Assembly: GCF_036373705.1 (NCBI RefSeq)
Contig: NC_089864.1
Coordinates: 14,170,001-14,234,000 of the forward strand
Source of the DNA: Amia ocellicauda
Lineage: Eukaryota; Chordata; Actinopteri; Amiiformes; Amiidae
Direction: 5' to 3'
DNA length: 64,000 nt
Position 1 is the stretch's first letter. The number at the start of each line of letters is the position of its first letter. Below the pieces are notes generated by a model. It had not been told where the DNA came from, made no database searches, and worked only from the letters and a program-made list of their open reading frames with translations. Positions 38,801 through 50,700 of this stretch are shown piece after piece. The position numbers were made by a program, and so were the translations under genes.

Positions 38801-41800
38801 CTACATTGAATTTCATCTGCCAGGTGTCGGACCACAACTTTTTTTTACCAGAGTTTACGGGTAGTATTTATTTTAATCCTGTACTTGAAACTTAGTAGGT
38901 CTTAAGTCACAAACCTATTTTAAAGGCTATTTTCTTAGGGCAAAGAAACATTAAAATGCTTGATGCAGATAGAGACTGTCTACAAATGCATTGGGTAAAT
39001 TGGTATTCATTATTAAAATGTTAACTGTTGTTTGTAAAGACCATACACTTACATTGTAAATCCTTGACATTTGAACCTTACCCAAATGCAAGCTGACAGC
39101 TGATGTGCATGTGCTTTTCCACAGCACGAATATTCTGCTTGACGAGCACTTTGAGCCCAAGCTGTGTGATTTTGGGATGGCCTGCCTGAGGCCCCATTCT
39201 GTCAATCAGAGCTACACCATCAGCCTAGACGCCGGCTCACGGAGCCACCTGGGATACCTGCCTGAGGAGTACATCCGAGATGGCAAGCTTTCAGTCAAAC
39301 TGGATGTGTACAGTCTTGGGGTTGTGAGTCTCTGTCTCCGTATGAACTTGGTTCACCTTAGTCTGTTGTTTATGTTCGTGAGTATCTAGTGAGTGTTAGG
39401 AATTGTGAGAAGATTTCAAAATCGCATGCGAAGTTTAGTTCATTGTAAGTTCCAAATTTTTTTATTGCAAATATGTATTACTTGTAAAATATCCAGTGTT
39501 TTGAAGTGTATCCAACACTTCCTATTTTTGGTACCGTTATGTTATAATTGCAGATTGCCATGTTTAGTATTCTACAGATATTAGAAGTGAATAATTTCAG
39601 CTATATAAAAAAACATCTCTGGAAATGATACACCTACATTTTTCTGTTTGGTTTAGGTCATAATGGAGATTTTAACAGGACGCCCACCTGTACAGGATGG
39701 CCCTAAACACACAAAGCTGGTAAGACCTTTACACAATAAACCCCAGAGTTAGAAAATAAGTTGTCTGATTCGATGTGCAAGAATATTCACTGTGCTGCTT
39801 CAAGAAACATTTCAAAAAACAATATTTCTTGCCTGCCTGTTCTGTCTTCCACTCTGGTTGTCTGTTTTTGTACAATGTTCCCTAAAGTGGACATCGGGAA
39901 CAGAACGGTCTGTAAAATCATAAAGACGCCCACATGTTGAATATGGCTATAAAATACACACATTAAACAGAGAATCTGGTTTGATCCACATGCTATCATG
40001 GCAGGAACTGAAAATACAGTTATATTCTGAACACAATGCATATTTATTTATATTTAGAAAGACTTTCTGCACCAACAAGTGGAAGAAGGTGCTGGCGTGG
40101 ACTCTTGCCTCCAATTTCTAGACACACGAGCAGGACCCTGGCCTTCCACTGTGTCCTTCAGGCTGTTCCGCTTGGCCCTGGATTGCACAGCAAGTCGCCC
40201 CAAGAACAGGCCGGCCATGAGCACAGTAAGTGTGGCCCCCGACATACACAGCTACTGAAGTATGAATATAATAATGAAGTACACATCTATTCGTCAGTAT
40301 GAAATGCTATCTGTGATTGTTTGAATATATAGACAGCAGTAATGAAACATGAGATTCTGAGGTGACCCTCTTCTACTTAATCCAGGTGCTTGAGATGCTG
40401 AATGAGTTGAAAGCAATACCCTGTGACACTGAAGACCAGCCTCACACCCTGAAAGACAAGGTAGGCCCTGACAGAGGACTGGGCCCCAGCCTGCCGGTGG
40501 AGAATGACGAAATGCAGGGATTCTTCTGTGATCCAGAGCCGGACAGAGCAGACCTTCGTGAGCTCAGGGCAGCCCAGGCAAAGGGAGGCCCGTGTGAGTG
40601 CAGCCAGTCTGAAGTCACCTTCACAGGAGGCAGGGCCAGGCTGGAGGAGTCTCTGAGCAGTGCTGCGGGAGGTGTCTCACCTGGGGACAGAGCTGCTGGG
40701 GACACCGAGCCCTGCAACGGCCTGAGGGAATCTGTGGATCTGTACTGCAGCTGGCCAGTGGAGTGTAGCTGCACGGCGGAAGAGAATGGACAGGAATGTG
40801 ACGAATGCAGGGCCAATGGATTCATATCTGCCCAGCCCCACCCCCAGAAAGGCAGGCATTACTTTATTATCATATGTACACTACCGGTCAAAAATTTTAG
40901 AACACCTACATTTTTCCAGTTTGTATTGAAATGTATGCAGTTTACTGTCTCAATGTACTCTGAAATTAATGCATAGTGCAAATAAACAATTGGAGCTAAA
41001 ATCATGGAGTCGTTTTGTTTAACAAAATTTAACCCCTTAAGCTGACAAACCCCTCTGGTAGCCTTAAAAGGCAGCAAATCCGTGTGCTTCTCTTTCATCC
41101 CATGTGTACTCTTTTTACTGTTGTGTTGTTTGCCAAGTGTTTGGTATCCCATGAAAGCTGAGACTCTTAGATTTCTCTGATGTGGAAAAAAAAAAAGTTA
41201 ACTCCCCCCCTTCCCCCCCACATTCTGAAATCGTTAGGTTGTTCTGAATAAAACAAGCCTATTTGCAAAGAAACCAGATCGAAACTGAGTGATCTGGGAC
41301 CGTCAGAATGAGACCCCTCCCCCCCTTTACCCCCGGGCTCTGAAAGACAGCAGGCGACATGGAAACTGTAAATCGGATGTGTTTGAGAATGAAATGCGCT
41401 GGTAGCCAAGAGAATAAGCTTTGAAACAATGTGCGCATTGTAGGAATACAGTGTAACTTCTAGGCGCCGGAGGTGCATGTAACACAGTATATAACTCTGA
41501 AATGTACATTATTTTTCAGTTTTTGGTAACCTAAACTTTTTATTTTAACCTCTGGCAGTTTCAGGTTATTCACTGGACTTTAACTGCTTCAATTTCAATA
41601 AAAACTGGAAGAATGGGGGTGTTCTAAAACTTTTGACCAGTAGTGTATACTGTCATTATGTTGACCTGTTAAAATAGATATGTTGCTGCAGTGTGCTATA
41701 TTACAGTATAATCAGTTATTCCCTGTTGTCTTTAAACTGCTTCAGATGATGCAGCTGGATGTTCCAGAAACCCTGATATTTTGGACAATGCTGCTAAGGA

Positions 41801-41882
41801 GAAGATTAGAAACCGAATAGAGCTGTACAATAAAGGCTTGCTCAACACAGGGGAACTTCTGTCAATGAAGGAGCTCAACTGA
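32867..41882 (+). CDS. irak3: interleukin-1 receptor-associated kinase 3 (IRAK-M pseudokinase)
   Basis: Thirteen exons: 32867-32990, 33211-33393, 35619-35701, 36597-36669, 36823-36974, 37422-37486, 37847-37961, 38313-38431, 39125-39323, 39657-39719, 40058-40225, 40386-40851, 41746-41882; 648 residues (human 596). IRAK-M damps Toll/IL-1 receptor signalling in the Myddosome. An N-terminal death domain (about 15-105) holds RELLWSWAQKNKT, nearly identical to human. The kinase-like domain (about 160-445) has a Gly loop (IGEGSF, 180-185) and the VAIK-type Lys (AVKLF, K201). The HRD site is CGN (300-302), so the catalytic Asp is absent, as in human IRAK-M. DFG (320-322) is intact. PVENDE (485-490) matches the TRAF6 consensus PxExx(acidic/aromatic), and ECSQSEV is conserved. 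Exon 12 needs a GC donor (AAAG|GCAGGC) to join exon 13 in frame. Other introns are GT-AG. Confidence 0.93.
35774..35815. repeat. (ATT)n microsatellite in irak3 intron 3
   Basis: About 14 units of a perfect triplet repeat. Confidence 0.9.
38530..38828 (-). mobile_element. CR1-like LINE 3' fragment in irak3 intron 8
   Basis: The sequence contains the conserved blocks of a LINE repeat common in non-mammalian vertebrates (around TCCAGATGAGGTCTAACTAG, CATCCTGTTTGGCTTTTTTA and TTTCATCTGCCAGGTGTC). The coding direction is the - strand. It is a short decayed piece with no open frame. The family call rests on remembered similarity. Confidence 0.5.
40494..40511 (+). other. irak3: TRAF6-binding-type motif in irak3
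   Basis: Encodes PVENDE, which fits the published TRAF6 consensus P-x-E-x-x-(aromatic or acidic). Human IRAK-M has PVEDDE at the equivalent place, so the site is conserved. Confidence 0.6.
40879..41645. mobile_element. non-autonomous Tc1/mariner-type element in irak3 intron 12
   Basis: This 767-base unit is bounded by inverted repeats starting CACTACCGGTCAAAAATTTT and ending AAAACTTTTGACCAGTAGTG, flanked by TA on both sides (40877-40878, 41646-41647). The inverted repeats extend inward through GGTGTTCTA-type and TTTTCCAGTTT blocks. No transposase is recognised inside, so it depends on enzyme made elsewhere. It lies 27 bases after the last base of irak3 exon 12. Confidence 0.85.
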
Positions 41883-43179
41883 GGTACTGTATTCATTGGC
41901 ACTGAACGAGTCATGCTCATTTCTGTGGAGCTTGTACTGTTTGTGAGATTTAATGCTTTGCGTCTCGAAGACCATTTAACCTTGAAAAGATGACGCTACT
42001 TTTTATGTTTCAATAGAAGTGGTTGAAGACGATGGAGGGTGAATTAATCGTAAATGGCTAATGGGAAAATATGAACAGTGAATGGGAGCACTCACACTCT
42101 TGTGCAAACAAAATGCATCGTCTTCATTGGAGGGTCTATGATTCAGTAAAAAAATGTGTTGATCTAATCAGCTATCCTCCGCTAAATCCTTTGTTGGGCG
42201 ATTATCTGAAACTGATATTATATCATACAGTAGAGAGGCATGAAATGAGGTTAGTTACTCATTAAATTATTACTATTTGTTTTGGTGTTCTTTTCTATGA
42301 GCTTGAATGTTAGGATGGCTTGATATTTCACTGGGTTGCATTTTTCACTGGACTGTACATACATATAGCGTGAAACAAAAAGCTACATTAAGTACATTAA
42401 GAAAACCAAATATGTTCCATACTGTCCTTGTGAGCATTTTTGTGTGAGCTGAACATGACAGAATTAATAAATATATTGCTTGTTTTGTGCAATGCTGTGC
42501 AATTGCAATTAGGCTAACTGCACTTTTTTCTTTAAAAAGCATATAGCATGTATATAAACAAATATTTTTTTTACAAAACCAAATTTTAATTATTTAATAA
42601 TACTGTTCTATAAGTAGATGCTTTAATGAGTTGCAAATATTTTATTTACACTTTGATCACACCTTTTACAAATTATATACATTTGCTTTTGAAAATTAAT
42701 TTCAATATGGTAAAACCGTTTGCTATGTATGTAATTTACTTGAGAATGTTGCAAAACTGCAAACTCCTTAACACTGTGCAACAGTGAAGTGTATGTTTTT
42801 TTTAACAAAATATGTGAGCCACTATGTGGAGAATGTAAAATTGTAAAACATATATTGGTGGAAAAAAATCAGTGTTACATGAATTCATTTATACAGACCT
42901 CTGCCAAAATTGTTAAGCACTGCTGGAAAATGTGTTAATTTCTATTGGTGTAATAAGAAAATGTGATGTATGATGGCTATGGTACATTTCTGATGCTTAA
43001 ATATACGTTTTAATTGATTTGTTTTAAGTAGTGTAAGTAGTGCTGGAAGGGTGTCCTCCGCAAATAAATTAATAATGTGTCCTTCAGCTGGCTGGATTAC
43101 TGCCTTCAGACCACAATTCCCCCTAGGTGGCATCTTCAGTCTTAGTGTTTCATTAGTCAGTTTTATTTTACTCAATTTC
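41883..43179. other. irak3 3' UTR and intergenic DNA
   Basis: AT-rich. A possible polyadenylation signal AATAAA lies at 42466-42471, about 585 bases after the irak3 stop. No gene is recognised. Confidence 0.4.
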
Positions 43180-43395
43180 TTAGCAGACACTCTTATCTGC
43201 TAATTGTTACAACATAGCATATTAGTTTTACATTTGTATCCATTTATACAGCTGGGCATTTACTGGGGCAATTTAGGTAAGTACCTTGCTCAAGGATACA
43301 ACAGCAGTATCACCCACCTGGGGATTGAACCCACAACCTTTCACAGCAGAGTCCAGGTCCAGATCCCTGACCACTACACCACACTACTGCCCATT
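43180..43395 (-). repeat. tRNA-derived SINE
   Basis: Read on the - strand it begins GGGCAGTAGTGTGGTGTAGT, with an A-box-like GTGTAGTGGTCAGG and a B-box GGGTTCAATCCCC, followed by a body (TGAGCAAGGTACTTACC). Its 3' end is related to the fish SINE tail 'GATAAG...GTCTGCTAA'. It is diverged and no cloverleaf-forming tRNA is present. Confidence 0.7.
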
Positions 43396-44529
43396 TTAAA
43401 CTCTCATCTTGTAGGATACTTGTACTAATGATTTTACTTATAGATATATTAAACTGATGATTTTGTAAATTGGTTTGTACAAAACTCAGTTTCAAATTGT
43501 ACTTTAGGTGCAAAGCCAGTGCTAAATACCATAGTCAATGTTTTGTACTTTTGTTCGTGTGTCTGGATGCCCCCAATACCCGCAGATAGACAGTAAGCCT
43601 CATTTGCCACGAGCTCTAAATGAGGAGTCCAGAGAAGCCTAACTATGATTTTGGCATCAATTACCAATGGTTATTAAAATGGAATTACCATGTACTGTAA
43701 TTACCGTTGGCCACAAATGGTGCCAAGATAGTTAGTTATTCCACAAAACCCCCCCTAGTCCCTCCCTTTTTAATTACAATAGGCCTTAAATGCCCCCTGC
43801 CTGAGAATGGGATATCTTAGCTGTGCGTGGACCATGGCAGACACCTTCTCTTATCAGCACCCTCCTTTTGAGTATCTGCTTGGCCCATAGATCTGAATGG
43901 TTTTGGCTCATCATTTGACATCATCGGAAGATTCAGCTACACAATTATGCAAAAAGGGTGCCAGCACCCCTAACAGTCAATTAGGTAAGAAAAGTGAATT
44001 GTGAAAAATCTTCATTAAAATTAAATTGACCCACTGTCTCATTTTGCTATATGTTTTATTATAAACTTTCTCTGCTAAAAGATTTTTGTAGTATTAAAAT
44101 TGGGTTAAACATGCATAGAAAACACTATCATGCTGAAATGCTTTAAATACACATTAAATCCTATTCACACTAACAATAGGACCGTGATGTCAGATCAACT
44201 CGGGTGAGTCATCTTGTATTAATGTTTTTTCCCCCTTTTTACAGACCAGTAAAACAAATGTAATTTTAAATGATGTACAAGTTATATGTAAATCAATCAG
44301 CAATTATTAGTCTTCTACTGCAGACCGTTGAACACAAAATGAATACATTTATATAACTACTCTTTTCTCTCACAGATGCACATGTATTTTATATTATTGA
44401 TAAAATAATAAAATTATTATTATCATGATGATAAACTGTTCGAAGAAAGTTAGTTATATTGTTTTTTTGTTTGTTTTTCATACAGTATTGTTATTGTTTT
44501 TGAATCAATGTACTAGTTCTGTACCGTTA
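43396..44529. other. intergenic DNA between irak3 and helb-A
   Basis: AT-rich sequence with no gene or recognised repeat. Confidence 0.4.
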
Positions 44530-44717
44530 TAGAGTGTTTCCTGTTCAACGACGCATGAGAAGGGGCAGCGCCTAGATACAGTCGTGGCATAAGATCAATT
44601 GCCAGACAAGGCAGTTTTCAGAATATTAGGCGCCACATCCAGAGAAGTTTCAAACAGGAGACCAAGTCAAATGACACTCTCTTTACTCACATAAAAAGGC
44701 ATCTTAAGTTTTAAGAA
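44530..44717 (+). promoter_or_regulatory. helb: probable helb-A promoter/5' UTR
   Basis: Directly upstream of the start codon. It holds an ETS-like TTTCCTG (44538-44544) and GACGCATGAG (44550-44559), a block also found upstream of helb-B. The start context is AAGAAATGG. Confidence 0.35.
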
Positions 44718-47700
44718 ATGGAAAATAGAGAAATAGATCGTTCACAAAATGTCATAGAGAAAATAAAAGGGTATATAATCAAACGACTGGTAAAAGATAC
44801 AGATGACGAGTCATCTTCTGAAGAGGACGACGAAATGGGCGATTTAGAAGAGATACGTTTTTCAGGTGGACTACTTATCAAGTCAAAACTACGACAAATA
44901 CAAGGTATTTAATTGCATGGAATTGTTTACTGTTATTTACAAAATTTGGATATTATTATTATTATTATACCCATGTTGCACAGGTGATATCAGATAGAGA
45001 CTACCAGGGACAGTATAAGCATACAGTTCACTCCAGTTATTTCCTAAATATTTGACGAGTAATGGATAAATGTGCATTAAACAAAAACTGGGACATTTAG
45101 AAATCTCAGTACTGTTTTTGATATCAGTGACAGTTTACAGATTTAGTCAGAGGTTAAAAAATATTATATTGTGCTGTTATATCAAAATATTTGTTACTAA
45201 TAAAACATGGTTGAGTTACTAAATTAATTACATTTTAATATATAAAATAATGGATGATAATCTGATAAGGACAATCTGGTTTTAAAAGAGCGGGATTTTT
45301 TCTCTTGGGTTCATTCCAATGTTTGAGGTAACTGTTTATCCTTTATGACTCACAGTCATTATGTCTGGCTAGGAGAACAGTGGGGAATATGGGACTGAAA
45401 TGTTATTGTTATACTTCCTGTGTTATGCTTAGGATTGATATAACAATTCCATTGCATAGCACTTTGAGCCATTTCACATTGTAAGAGCAGCAGCTGTGCT
45501 AGAAATAATGTACTTGTTACCTTTTGGAGTTCAAATAATATTGTTTTGGAGTCAAGGATACTACACAAAGGATGAGAAGCCTATGTTGTTACCATGGGAT
45601 GTGTGAAGTTTTGTAACAAAGCTACCTATTGGCTGCTGTATGCTGTCACTCAAGCAGCCCTCTCCTACTTGACACACAGTAACTAAGCCTCATTTTCTGC
45701 CATTCACTGTCGTGGCCCATCCTCTTTGGATTTTGATAATTTAAAATATTTTATATCTGTTTTTCTGTCTTAATATATTATTATATTATATTATATTATA
45801 TTATATTATATTAATGCAGTATACTTAAGCCAATTGCTAGTGTTTAGTGTTTCAATTCAGTTTTAGTCTTTGGAATATTAATTAAATTATGTTAATTTAC
45901 CTTTTTTAACTTTAGAATTAAGACACTTCAAATGTGTTAGCATTTAAATCCATACAATAATTGTGTGGCAACTTATTACACTTATTACTTACCAAATCAA
46001 ATTAATTAATGAACAAATTAATATAACAGATAAGGAATCTTCACTATTACTCTAAGAATATGTAAGAATCACGGACTGACATTCAATATAATTATTTTAC
46101 CTCCAAAGTGTTCATGTTTGTCTAAGAAATAAATAAACGGATCTTACAAATGGAATTTGATGTATTTAACTCCTCAAATTAATTGTATTTTTTCCAGTCA
46201 TATTGTAACCACATTCAGTTTCGTTTCCTGTAGTTAATATCTTAGGACATTTTCTTCGTTTTCTCATTGTATTTGAAATGTTGCCAGATTGCAGATTTAT
46301 TTCTTCCAAGTATTGAATGAATGGTTACTCACAATTTAGGAACTAACCAGTTGTATTGACCGTGCTGGATAGCCAAGCTACTAATTTATTTTTTTTAAAT
46401 CAGTTAGCATATAATAGCTAATGATGATAATACTAACAGCAACATTATAGATAATGTAAATAGCATCCTGTCTTCTTTGGGGCCTCGACAACCAGATGGA
46501 ACATGTGCTGTAGCTAATGCACCTCCAGCTGGCCAGCCAGGCCACCCCAGACCCCCATTCCACAGCAGGGCAAGTGCTGCCACTATCACTATGGGTGGGA
46601 ATGAAGCTGCTTCATGTGCTTTAAACGCCTAGGTCTTGGAGGACCTAGAGAGTCTAGACAAAGACAGGCCTGCCTCGAGCATGTCTGTCCAGATGGGACA
46701 GATCCCCTGGCCTAAGTACCTGTTCCCCACTCTGTACAAAAGAGGGTGGCCCATGTAGCATCTGCTGAGGGCTGTTCCCCTACTGCCGAAGTCCAGGCTT
46801 TGTGGGGACATCCAGCATCTGCCCCTGGCCCAATTCATGGTGACAAGGCTTTCTGCAAAACTCTGGGGAGCACAAGAGTTGGGCTTAGTTCCCTTTCCTC
46901 TGGTTGATTCCACCATCAAAGCCATGGTGTTCCTCTTGCATATCTCTGTGGAATTCCAGGACCTCTCCTGCCCTAACCGGCAGTGCAGCATGACTGTCAA
47001 TGCTACGCAGGGCCCATGCAGGAGGTGCACAGTCATGAAAAGGCTGCGAAATACACAGTCTGCTGGCTCTGTACATTGCAAGCCTAGGAGGCTGCTACTC
47101 TGCTACTCCCTGCAGTTCCAGGCCTGCCCCCCCACTTTCAGGCTTTCAGGTGTGTATTTTGCCATGGACGTCTGGTGGCATTGAACATTCTACTGGTGTG
47201 GCTTTGTCCTGGGCACATTTTCAAGGTGCCCCACTGACTGGAATCCGGTGTTGACTTGTAAACATGTTCTTGGCCTTTTCTTGTTTGGGTTTGACGGTTG
47301 AGCTATGTTTTTTCTCCCCAGCTCCCACCATTGTTCTGCCTGTCTGCCAGTCTCTATCTACTGATAATAAAGATGATTTGATTTGATTGTTAATTTGATT
47401 TCCCCTTAGCAGGCTGTGGCCTCAGGGCAAAGTTCCTAACCAGTCGGCTGCTGGTTTCCCTTGTGACAGCTTGGGCTACCATAACCTGAGAGACAGTTTG
47501 AGAAAGAGGATACTACCCAAAGGCAATGAGGTCACGCCTGAGCCTTTCTGGTTTCCAGTAAAAATAAGACTGAGTTACTGTACGTCACAGTTTAGCAAGC
47601 AGGGGAGGACTGCTTGAGTGACAGCATACAGTAGCCTATAAGAAGCTTCATTAGACAACTTTCACTGATGGATCCCATGTAATGTATTACAAGAGAAACT

Positions 47701-50700
47701 AAAGGACTAAAGAAGCATCTTTGTAGCATTACAAAACTTTTCAAATTTTGAGGTGATGATACATGTGGTGAATGTGTATTTTAGTTTCTTTGCAGGTGAC
47801 ACAAGGCAAGAAAAGAATAGAAAGAGTGAAGGGCCGCTTTCCATTCATTGACTCCTGGTGGGAAGTTACAGGAAAGATACATGCGAGGACCCTAGTGGGT
47901 TATCCATCCTACAGTCTGCGGAAGAACTTGGGGAAAGATGCAAAATCAGTTATATCAGAGTTTCTGAAAAAATGTAAAACTACTGAAGATTTCAGAAATA
48001 CGTTTTTAGAATGGGCAGCAAAGAATAGCATTACTGACCTGGAAGACCTGGAAAATAATTTGAACACGTTCAAAGACATGCATAAAGACAGAGATTTTGA
48101 ACAAAACCTGGAAAACATCAGAACCTCAGGTAAGCAAATAGGTTCATTGATTTGAATCCTTAATTTATAATTGTAATAATTGATTCACTAATAGGGGCTC
48201 TAATACATTTATATTAGGCATTTATGTAAGGATGATGAAGTCTGTAAAAGCACACACTAAATTCTCAGTTTCTCAAATTTACAGTAAATTACTTTTCAAC
48301 TATGCCAGTCTAGTGTAATTGAACAAACAAAAGACAAAATTTTAGAAGTACTGAAGACAGACCGATGGTTAGTCAAATTGCAATGCCAAGGCTCAGCTCA
48401 GCCGACATCTTTACACAACTTGAAACCTCTGCTTCCCACAGAAATGCTATCTATGATTATCTAAGACAATAAAAATAGTTAGTTACCATTGCTGTTAGGC
48501 ACAGAGAGGCCAGATAAGGTCTGTTGAAAGACATTATTTCAATGAATTGTTTTTTTAGTGTTGCATTATCTTTAATGATTACATGAAGTCAGGAACTCAC
48601 TTTAACCTTTCATCTGAAGGATGGCACCTTTCATTGTACTGGGGTGTTGCTTTTTTTTGTTAAGTGCCTCCTACTGGCACACCAGCATCAATTCCAACTA
48701 CACCATGCTTGGATAAACTGCAACCATAAAGCTGCAAATAAATACAGTTCCTCTTTATGATTTATCTATCCAAATAAAACTGATAACACATTGCCATACA
48801 CCAGTGCTACACCTTTACTGGAATCAACACCTGCACAATATTTTAGATTAGAATAGGACAATAGGAATTCTATAATAAAATGTAATCCATTATTCACTGT
48901 GATCTATGATCTTATACTGAAACTAGCAAGATAAACAACTACAAACAGCAACTGACCAATTAATTACTGGTTAATCTATAGGCTTCTCTTCACAATTAGA
49001 TGATTGACTACTATGATCTACATTATTTTTATATAAAGTCTTATATAATGGCAGGTGAAGGAGGTTGGGACTTTATTATATCACACAATCGACCTAGTTA
49101 GAATGCTCACATCTTCTATTTACTTTTGTGTAAAATCAGATGAAGGAAGAGCTGTTCTGGCCGCTTCAAAATACCCATTAATAATGCAGCATGGGCCCAC
49201 ACTTTTACCTGAACAGTTTACAAACTTGTTTACAAGCAAAGCAAGAAGCATTCTTGGATCTCGCATGGTTCAAGAAAACATCTTACAAAACCTGCAGGAG
49301 ATCATACAGGACAATGTATGGAAGCTAGGCTTTTCATGTGTAAGTATATGTTTGCAATAATCATTCATTTATTTTATGGAAATGTTAATATAGAATTATT
49401 GATTATATCTGTCTAAACAATCATTATTAATTGAACTTTGAACAATCACAATTGCAGTTTTGAAAGTTAGGAAATTATCTTAAATAAATCAACTGCAAAA
49501 GTTACACTTTATCAAAAATTAAAACGTTGTATAGGTTTATATTGTACAACCTTCATCAAAATTAAATAATGTTTTCAAATCTATGTATTTATATATTGGT
49601 ATATTTGCCTAAGAATTTATTATAAGTTTCAATGAGCCAATTATGTTGATTAAAGTCTAGACAAGCTTCCATAATACTTTTTCAGTGCATGATTTGCACA
49701 GAATTTAATGCGTTTTTACTGATTAATTATTTTTGCAGATTACATCCAGAGAACTTGGTCTTGTCAATTGTGAAAGTAATCTGGAGGCATTCAAACAATG
49801 TGAATTACACATGGAAGAGCTGCATATGAATGCCCTGAGAGTATACCATGAGATTAAAAGGCAATGTAGAAGATGGGGGCATACCTATGTTAAAACACAT
49901 GATATTCGTCGGCAAATGCAATTGACAGATGAGGAAATAATGGAAGCCATCAAGTTTTTGAAAACACATGAGATTTTGGTGGCGGAAGATACAGTTGATT
50001 TATTTCTGGACATTTATTTAAGGAGTGAAAAGGGTATAGCTACCTGTCTGGGAAAACTGTCAAAGATGCCCCTGTGGATGTCTGACTTGACAGTGGATAA
50101 GGTGATCGAAGTTGCAGAGAGAGAGTCTGATGGGCAAATGCAGTTTGACACTGATCAGGAAAGTGCACTCCAACTACTGTGCCACAAAAATGTAGTAGCG
50201 ATAAGTGGGAACGGAGGCTGTGGCAAAACTAGTGTTGTCTCCAGGTACATTGAGGCAACCTTATGTGATCTAGATCATAAACAAGAAAACTCTAAATGTG
50301 GCCATCAGAAAAGAGCTCAAAGGAAGTATCCTGAAATTCTCTTGACTGCCCCAACTGGAAGAGCAGCTACTGTTTTAAGGAAGAAGACGAGATTAAGGGC
50401 TTACACTTTGCACCAGGTATGTCGTTTTAATGTATTTAAGAATAGAATACAGAATACAAACATTGGGTCATCTCAACCCATACTACTTTTTTAAGTTATT
50501 AGGGTAACAATATAACATAGTGTGAAACAAATATGATATATAATAAACAACCCATAATACATTCAATTCCAGCAAAGAATGCGGTATATCCAATGTGTTG
50601 GATGCAGTTACTAATGCTTATTGGACTTTAACGCTATATTTTTCTCATATTAGTATTTTTCTTTATTTTCTAGGTGCTGTTTAGTTACTGGATACATAAG

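Noticed and set aside
40442-40825. 127-codon - strand frame
   Set aside because: It is antisense to irak3 exon 12 and lacks a recognisable domain.
40879-41645. 103-codon - strand frame inside the irak3 intron 12 element
   Set aside because: It has no transposase helix-turn-helix or DDE motif, and the element looks non-autonomous.
46629-47081. 150-codon - strand frame in helb-A intron 1
   Set aside because: It lies within the retroposed block, whose AATAAA and tail show + orientation. The frame has no known motif.
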